From NCBI GenBank assembly GCA_937927775.1, contig CALBEF010000031.1:97085-161084 (forward strand): a stretch of DNA of 64,000 nt, written 5' to 3'. Positions 61,701 to 64,000 of this stretch are shown here, piece after piece. The notes under the pieces are model-generated. The model worked only from the letters and a program-made list of their open reading frames with translations. It did no database searches and was not told the DNA's origin. The DNA is from an uncultured Anaerolineae bacterium (GTDB lineage Bacteria > Chloroflexota > Anaerolineae > J036 > Brachytrichaceae). Both the position numbers and the translations under genes were made by a program. Within the stretch, counting starts at the first letter, position 1; every line of letters begins with the position of its first letter.

Positions 61701-61929
61701 TCGGCTGATCGACGGCAAGCTCCTCGCCCTGCGCCGGCTGGCGATCAACCAGCACCGGGGCGCCGGGCGGGCGCGGCGTTGCGGTGGGGCCGGTGGTCGG
61801 TGTGGCGTCAACGGGGCGGGAGGGTTGTTCGGTCTGAGCAGCCGGCGGCGTTTCCTGGCAGGCGCTGAGCACAAGCGCGACAACAACACTCAAGGCGACT
61901 GCTTTTCGATAAAGGTGCTTGCCCAACAT
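55771..61929 (-). CDS. Giant bacterial alpha-2-macroglobulin lipoprotein without thioester motif
   Basis: A 2,052-residue surface lipoprotein (signal peptide ending LSAC, Cys at 24; AGGAGG before the ATG at 61929). Residues ~60-470 are several Big_5-type Ig domains (VDQPIVLTFDQAMDRASVEQ, ITVLFNRPVVPLTGL, PISITFSQKMDRASAEA). Macroglobulin MG domains follow (AWVTDLNSGQPLAGAPVTFY, YTDRPIYRPGQMVYFKGIVR), then ADARAVTRDTQVGQ and the complement-like helical domain. Bacterial homologues carry CxEQ in YPYGCxEQ; here the site reads EYPYENTETTASRLL (about residue 1570), so both thioester residues are gone. It ends with a beta domain. Family members trap proteases; this one probably works without covalent capture, or has another role. 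Confidence 0.94.
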   Translation of the reverse strand: MLGKHLYRKAVALSVVVALVLSACQETPPAAQTEQPSRPVDATPTTGPTATPRPPGAPVLVDRQPAQGEELAVDQPIVLTFDQAMDRASVEQALVVTLGAPAEAGAPTSGALTFDWQRDNVVAFTPAQGWDRASRYRVSLQDTAKSARGLPLARPAQFQVSTIGYLAVAQTIPADGASDVAADSLITVLFNRPVVPLTGLEQQASLPGPVSFEPAIEGAGEWLNTSIYIFRPTRPLAAGVMYVGRVAAGLQDTTGALLQDDYTWSFSVAAPIVKSFDPPNGGADVDLRRPISITFSQKMDRASAEAAFSIDPPVQGSFRWTDEVVEAPDNMGYRGQDEPAPVGMMPQVSAPAGEVMAFVPGEDYQRGVTYRVTVADTARAALGDATLRAPAAFTFRSIENPAVAATIPANGAEQAEANSGFNIRFTAPVLPETILPNLTFEPAVSLTRVYTYYDPFEKRFYLNVDFKPSTTYRVTIGGAIADKYGAQIGRDTVVRFTTAALSPYAALNTDSQVGTYNAGRPTRLFASYRNITRLDFELARLSLREFYLLTGSPNAWQNWRDFKPSNAQVVRRWSAPVQTELNTGFFYEIDLPDKGQSLAPGVYFLTLSAPEPAARLRDYQPERHLLVVSNQHVTLKQGEYEALAWVTDLNSGQPLAGAPVTFYDRAFTEVAAGQTDADGKVIVQYDRPMPLYEAFYAVIGEPGQDMFSIGFNNWDRGIAPWDFNLNSRYAGDPFNVYLYTDRPIYRPGQMVYFKGIVRADEDGRTSVRPYSLIADLSAVNYTINNDQGQQVFSATAPLDDYGAFTGAFALDNGAATGFYSINVCVPDTRNLAMGYADAAGKGGLYAPAATLPAQPDQNCRSYSVGFQVAAYRAPDFEVTLTTDKSDYQAGDTFNAMLDARYFFGGAVANAKVEWTLYARDYFFDRYTGEGWYSWGDYDFLYRGIGFNQQIASGAGTTDAAGRLSIRAPADLSQRQNSAVFSLEVSVTDLNDQSVSARASAIVHKSSYYVGIAPEAYVGATDEPATMNVIAVDWQGRPLAGKAATVTFYQREWYTTQTENEIGYREFTSVPSDTEVSRVSITTGPNGRATAVFTPALGGEYYIKVAGADEGTNGRAPAQPVAATSFYVSARGAYVSWRVANNDRIELRADKQDYEVGETVKLLVPSPFSGTVHALLTVERGRFLSSRVVTLDSNSAIIEVPVESTFAPNAYISVLLIKGVDESNDIPAYKLGYTGITVDPGEFRLNVEIKTDKATYKPRDTVTYDIRVTDAGGRPVQAQVSLAVVDKAVLSLADPNALPIEQAFYGPRGLAIRTADSLSVNVDRVTARIVAETGKGGGGGGMAGALEGLFVRQNFKDTAAWEGVITTDANGAARVQVTLPDNLTTWVADARAVTRDTQVGQATHEILSTRPLLVRPVTPRFFVVGDSVTLGAVVNNNTDNAIAVDVSLAARGVRVDTPASATVNVPAKGSARVDWTVTVEDAPSAELTFTARGGGLEDSSKPGLATAPNQGIPILRYVAPETVATAGDVSEPGRKLEVIALPARLDTGQGSLDIEVNPSLAAVIRNTLERLREYPYENTETTASRLLVSLALGEDTGADVTRYLQRLLGSQRSDGGWGWWMADGSNANITAYVLLALARARQAGYPVDVNMTTRAREFLVNALIAPNWIGDAGVANQQAFLLYALTEAGMDDSGRLGALYENREKLGHYGKALLAMSLDLVQPGDARIQTLLSDIASAAIAGATGVFWQEARYDYFSFDSTARSTAIVLHALARLDPNGALTTSAVRWLMAARTGSAWETGQENAWAVMALSAWRDAVGDAAPNYTWRVLLNDASVMNGAASPANAARSESLSVPAAQLARAQGNNLAFERGAGDGRLYYTARLRVFLPAGEVKALNRGIVIARKYESAECQPRPGQPCPAITGAAIGQNVRVRLTFVAPTDLYFVKVTDPLPGGAEAIDTSLKTSQQIATETEWPFFGGPGGWGWWWFSHTELRDDHAALFASYLPAGTYEYTYLIRPSIAGEFQVMPAHVEQTYFPETFGRSDGARFTVSR

Positions 61930-62054
61930 TGTTTCCTCCTGGAACATCAACTGGCGAAACATCGATCCGGGTTGTCAAAGACTGTATGGCGCCGTCGGCC
62001 CGCTTCGTCCGTGTTGAACAGCGGAATGAAATGGGGTTAGGATTGCAAGCCACG

Positions 62055-62987
62055 ATGCGCCCTGATTTGATTGTCATCATCGGCCCGACTGCCGCCGGCA
62101 AATCTGCGCGCGCCATGGCGCTCGCAACGGCGCTTGCGCCTGAAGCCGGCGGAGAGATCATCTCTGCCGACTCGCGCCACATCTACCGGCGCATGGACAT
62201 CGGCACAAACAAGCCAACATCTGCCGACCGCTCCATTGTGCCACATCATCTGATCGACCTGCGTGAGCCGCATGAGTCGTTTTCACTGGGTGAATACGCC
62301 ACACTGGCGCGCGCAGCGATTGCAGACGTTCGCGGGCGCGGCAAGGTTCCGCTGCTGGCAGGCGGCACCGGCCAGTATGTGCGCGCGCTGCTGGAGGGCT
62401 GGCGCGTCCCCGAAGCGCCGCCCCGCCCGGATATCCGCCGGCGCTGGGAGGAGTTCGTAGCGCTGCGCGGACAGGACGCCCTGCGCCGCGAACTGGAGAC
62501 CCGCGACCCGACAGCCCTTGAAACAATCGATCCGCGCAACATTCGCCGTGTGATCCGCGCCCTGGAAGTGATGGAGATCACCGGCGAACGCTGGAGCGAC
62601 TTGCAGCGCCGCGAGCCGCCCGATCTGCGCGGCGTCAGCATCCTCTACATCAACCTGCCGAGGCCGGCGCTGTACGCCCGCGCAGACGCCCGCTTAATGA
62701 GCATGATCGAACAGGGCTGGCTGGATGAGACACGCGCGCTGCTGGACTACCTGAGCGGGCAGGGCATCGACGCCGATTCAGCGTTGACTCTGCCGGCTCT
62801 GTCGGCGCTGGGGTATCGTCAGATGATTGCGGTGGCGCGCGGCCGGATGACGCTGGAGGAGGCTGTTGCCGCCATTCAGCGCGACACGCGCCGGTTTATC
62901 CGCGCGCAGGACACGTGGTTCAGGGCCATTGTGGCCGGCGCAGCGTCACGCGGCGCGCAGGTGTTGCATGAATCCGGCGCGCCGTAG
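62055..62987 (+). CDS. miaA: tRNA dimethylallyltransferase
   Basis: Transfers a dimethylallyl group to A37 of tRNAs reading UNN codons, using isoprenoid diphosphate from the isoprenoid pathway. The 310-residue product has the P-loop IIGPTAAGKSARAMALA, the DSR motif IISADSRHIYRRMDIGT, VPHHLIDLREPHESFS, LLAGGTGQYVRALLEGW and IDPRNIRRVIRALEV. The start at 62055 gives the standard RPDLIVIIGPT opening; an ATG at 62031 and earlier ones are open, and the gene is divergent from the alpha-2-macroglobulin across about 125 bp. It converges on a coiled-coil gene, with a perfect hairpin between them. Confidence 0.95.
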   Translation: MRPDLIVIIGPTAAGKSARAMALATALAPEAGGEIISADSRHIYRRMDIGTNKPTSADRSIVPHHLIDLREPHESFSLGEYATLARAAIADVRGRGKVPLLAGGTGQYVRALLEGWRVPEAPPRPDIRRRWEEFVALRGQDALRRELETRDPTALETIDPRNIRRVIRALEVMEITGERWSDLQRREPPDLRGVSILYINLPRPALYARADARLMSMIEQGWLDETRALLDYLSGQGIDADSALTLPALSALGYRQMIAVARGRMTLEEAVAAIQRDTRRFIRAQDTWFRAIVAGAASRGAQVLHESGAP

Positions 62988-63025
62988 GGGCGAACGGCCG
63001 TTCGCTACAACCACCGTTCGCCCCT
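62986..63025. terminator. Double inverted repeat between convergent miaA and coiled-coil gene
   Basis: A 12-bp perfect stem (62986-62997 with 63014-63025) contains a second perfect palindrome at 62991-63004 (CGAACGG/CCGTTCG), so two exclusive folds are possible. It starts at the miaA stop codon. No T-run. Probably a bidirectional terminator or a dispersed hairpin element. Confidence 0.55.
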
Positions 63026-63045
63026 GCGGTGATGAGATCGAGACA

Positions 63046-64000
63046 TCACGAGATCAGGTCTTGATCCAGATCGTCACGGCCATCGTCGGAGACGTTGTCA
63101 TCCGTTTCGCCATAGCCGGCCCCATTGGCAGGAACGCTGGCGGTCGCTTCAGTCTCGGCCTGGGTCTTCAACTTGCGGCGCTGCCGCCGCGACAGATTGA
63201 CATCGGACGGCAGATTCAGCCGGGCTTTTTCCAGCATCTGATTGGCCTGCGACAGCCACTCGCGGCCGGCGGTGGCATAGGCTTTGCTGAAGGCCTCGAC
63301 AAGCTCGTAGAGGGCGAGAATCTGCGGCTGGTACTTGGGCAGTTCTTCTTCGAGCGCGTTGAGGCGCGGCTCGTAATCGGCGATGCGCCGGTCGCGGTCG
63401 TGCCACTTCTCTTCCTGCGACACGACGAAGGTTTTCCAGTTCTTGTCCATCGCGTCACGGAACTCGTCGGCCTGGCGTTTGGCGCGCGCTTCGTTGTCGC
63501 GCTGGATTTCGATCACCTCGTTCAGCCGCACCTCGAAGCGCTCGAGAGAGGCCGGAATCTCGTTGAGCGCGCGGCGCACTTCCTCGCGCATCTGCACAAA
63601 GCCGGTGATTTGCGCGGCGACAGCGTCAGCGCGCTCTTTCAGCCGCTCGACGATTTCGGCGTACTCGGCGAATTGGCGCTCGCGCCGGATGTCGGCCACC
63701 CGCTGCGCCTCGATCACCTGGCTCTGGGCTTCCAGAATGCGGGCGGCTTCTTCCAGTTCGGCCTGCTTGCGGCGGATGGCTTCGTCGAGCAGGAGCAACT
63801 GGGGCGGGAACTGTTCGATGCGTTTTCTGATGTCCGAGGCTTCCTGCTCGAGCGCCACAATGCGCTTGTTGTCCTGCCGGCGCTGCTCTTCGAGGTAGGA
63901 AATGGAGGCAGCGGGAATGTCGAGCCGGCGTTCGATGTCGAGCACGGTCGATTGCGCCCGGCTGATGGCCTCATTGAGCCGGGCATCTTCCTGCTTCAGC
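63046..64000 (-). CDS. Long coiled-coil protein (5' end beyond window)
   Basis: The minus-strand frame is open from the window edge (no start needed at 63945) to a stop at 63046, so the N-terminus is missing; 318 codons are visible. Almost all of it is a heptad-rich alpha-helix (SYLEEQRRQDNKRIVALEQE, RRKQAELEEAARILEAQSQV, EYAEIVERLKERADAVAAQI), with a basic segment (NLSRRQRRKLKTQAETEA) and an acidic, Asp-rich tail. No membrane segment is visible. I do not recognise a family; cytoskeletal or scaffold roles are common for such proteins, but this is not evidence of function. Confidence 0.7.
   Translation of the reverse strand, partial: LKQEDARLNEAISRAQSTVLDIERRLDIPAASISYLEEQRRQDNKRIVALEQEASDIRKRIEQFPPQLLLLDEAIRRKQAELEEAARILEAQSQVIEAQRVADIRRERQFAEYAEIVERLKERADAVAAQITGFVQMREEVRRALNEIPASLERFEVRLNEVIEIQRDNEARAKRQADEFRDAMDKNWKTFVVSQEEKWHDRDRRIADYEPRLNALEEELPKYQPQILALYELVEAFSKAYATAGREWLSQANQMLEKARLNLPSDVNLSRRQRRKLKTQAETEATASVPANGAGYGETDDNVSDDGRDDLDQDLIS

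Noticed and set aside
61965..61985. TTGACA upstream of the alpha-2-macroglobulin gene as a promoter
   Set aside because: A perfect -35 hexamer is present on the minus strand, but no -10-like sequence exists at 15-19 bp spacing.

Overview
The window looks like a high-GC (roughly 60-65% by eye) chromosome segment from a Chloroflexota bacterium, probably Anaerolineae-like. This is inferred from several things together: sortase and DUF11-repeat surface proteins with lipoprotein signal peptides and no outer-membrane machinery, a (phospho)mevalonate decarboxylase, a fused B12-dependent diol/glycerol dehydratase, intergenic 7-8 bp tandem repeats, and perfect intergenic hairpins without U-tracts. No 16S rRNA or tRNA gene was found, so the taxonomy is unproven. 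The window opens inside a fatty-acid desaturase and closes inside a coiled-coil protein gene.

Layout. 1-3.7 kb (minus): desaturase, exopolysaccharide sugar transferase, GNAT-like protein. 3.7-6.2 kb (plus): rpsF behind a leader holding a strong intrinsic terminator (attenuator candidate), ssb, and a membrane-anchored SurA/parvulin-like foldase; rpsR is missing from its usual place. 6.2-14.5 kb (plus): a split ATP synthase cluster, atpA-atpG, then a GT39-like membrane glycosyltransferase, then atpD-atpC, followed by mreB and maf. 14.5-23.3 kb: site-2 protease, citrate synthase, methyltransferase, mevalonate-type decarboxylase, Nudix hydrolase, YceI lipoprotein, a uroporphyrinogen-decarboxylase-like gene remnant and two poorly known proteins. 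23.3-27.9 kb (minus): a family 2 glycosidase and a diol/glycerol dehydratase whose large and medium subunits are one polypeptide.

The most distinctive block is 28.1-43.9 kb, five minus-strand genes behind one extended -10 promoter candidate: a three-domain lipoprotein (SurA-like, TlpA thioredoxin, peroxiredoxin-like), a ~3,320-residue secreted protein with about 22 DUF11-type repeats, a gingipain-type C25 cysteine peptidase, a small DUF11 protein ending in LPGTG-RR with no membrane anchor, and a sortase whose start codon overlaps that protein's stop. I read it as a candidate surface-protein export, folding, processing and anchoring module. 44-55.7 kb holds a tandem hot-dog thioesterase, two enolase-superfamily sugar-acid dehydratases, a secreted protein with its own clear promoter and terminator, a GT39-like protein, HU, a degenerate PP2C/beta-propeller membrane protein, a family 31 glycosidase and a DoxX protein. 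55.8-61.9 kb is a giant alpha-2-macroglobulin lipoprotein that has lost the thioester residues, followed by miaA.

Limits: everything was read by eye without database searches. Domain names rest on motif and family recognition, promoter calls on consensus matching, and residue ranges are approximate.
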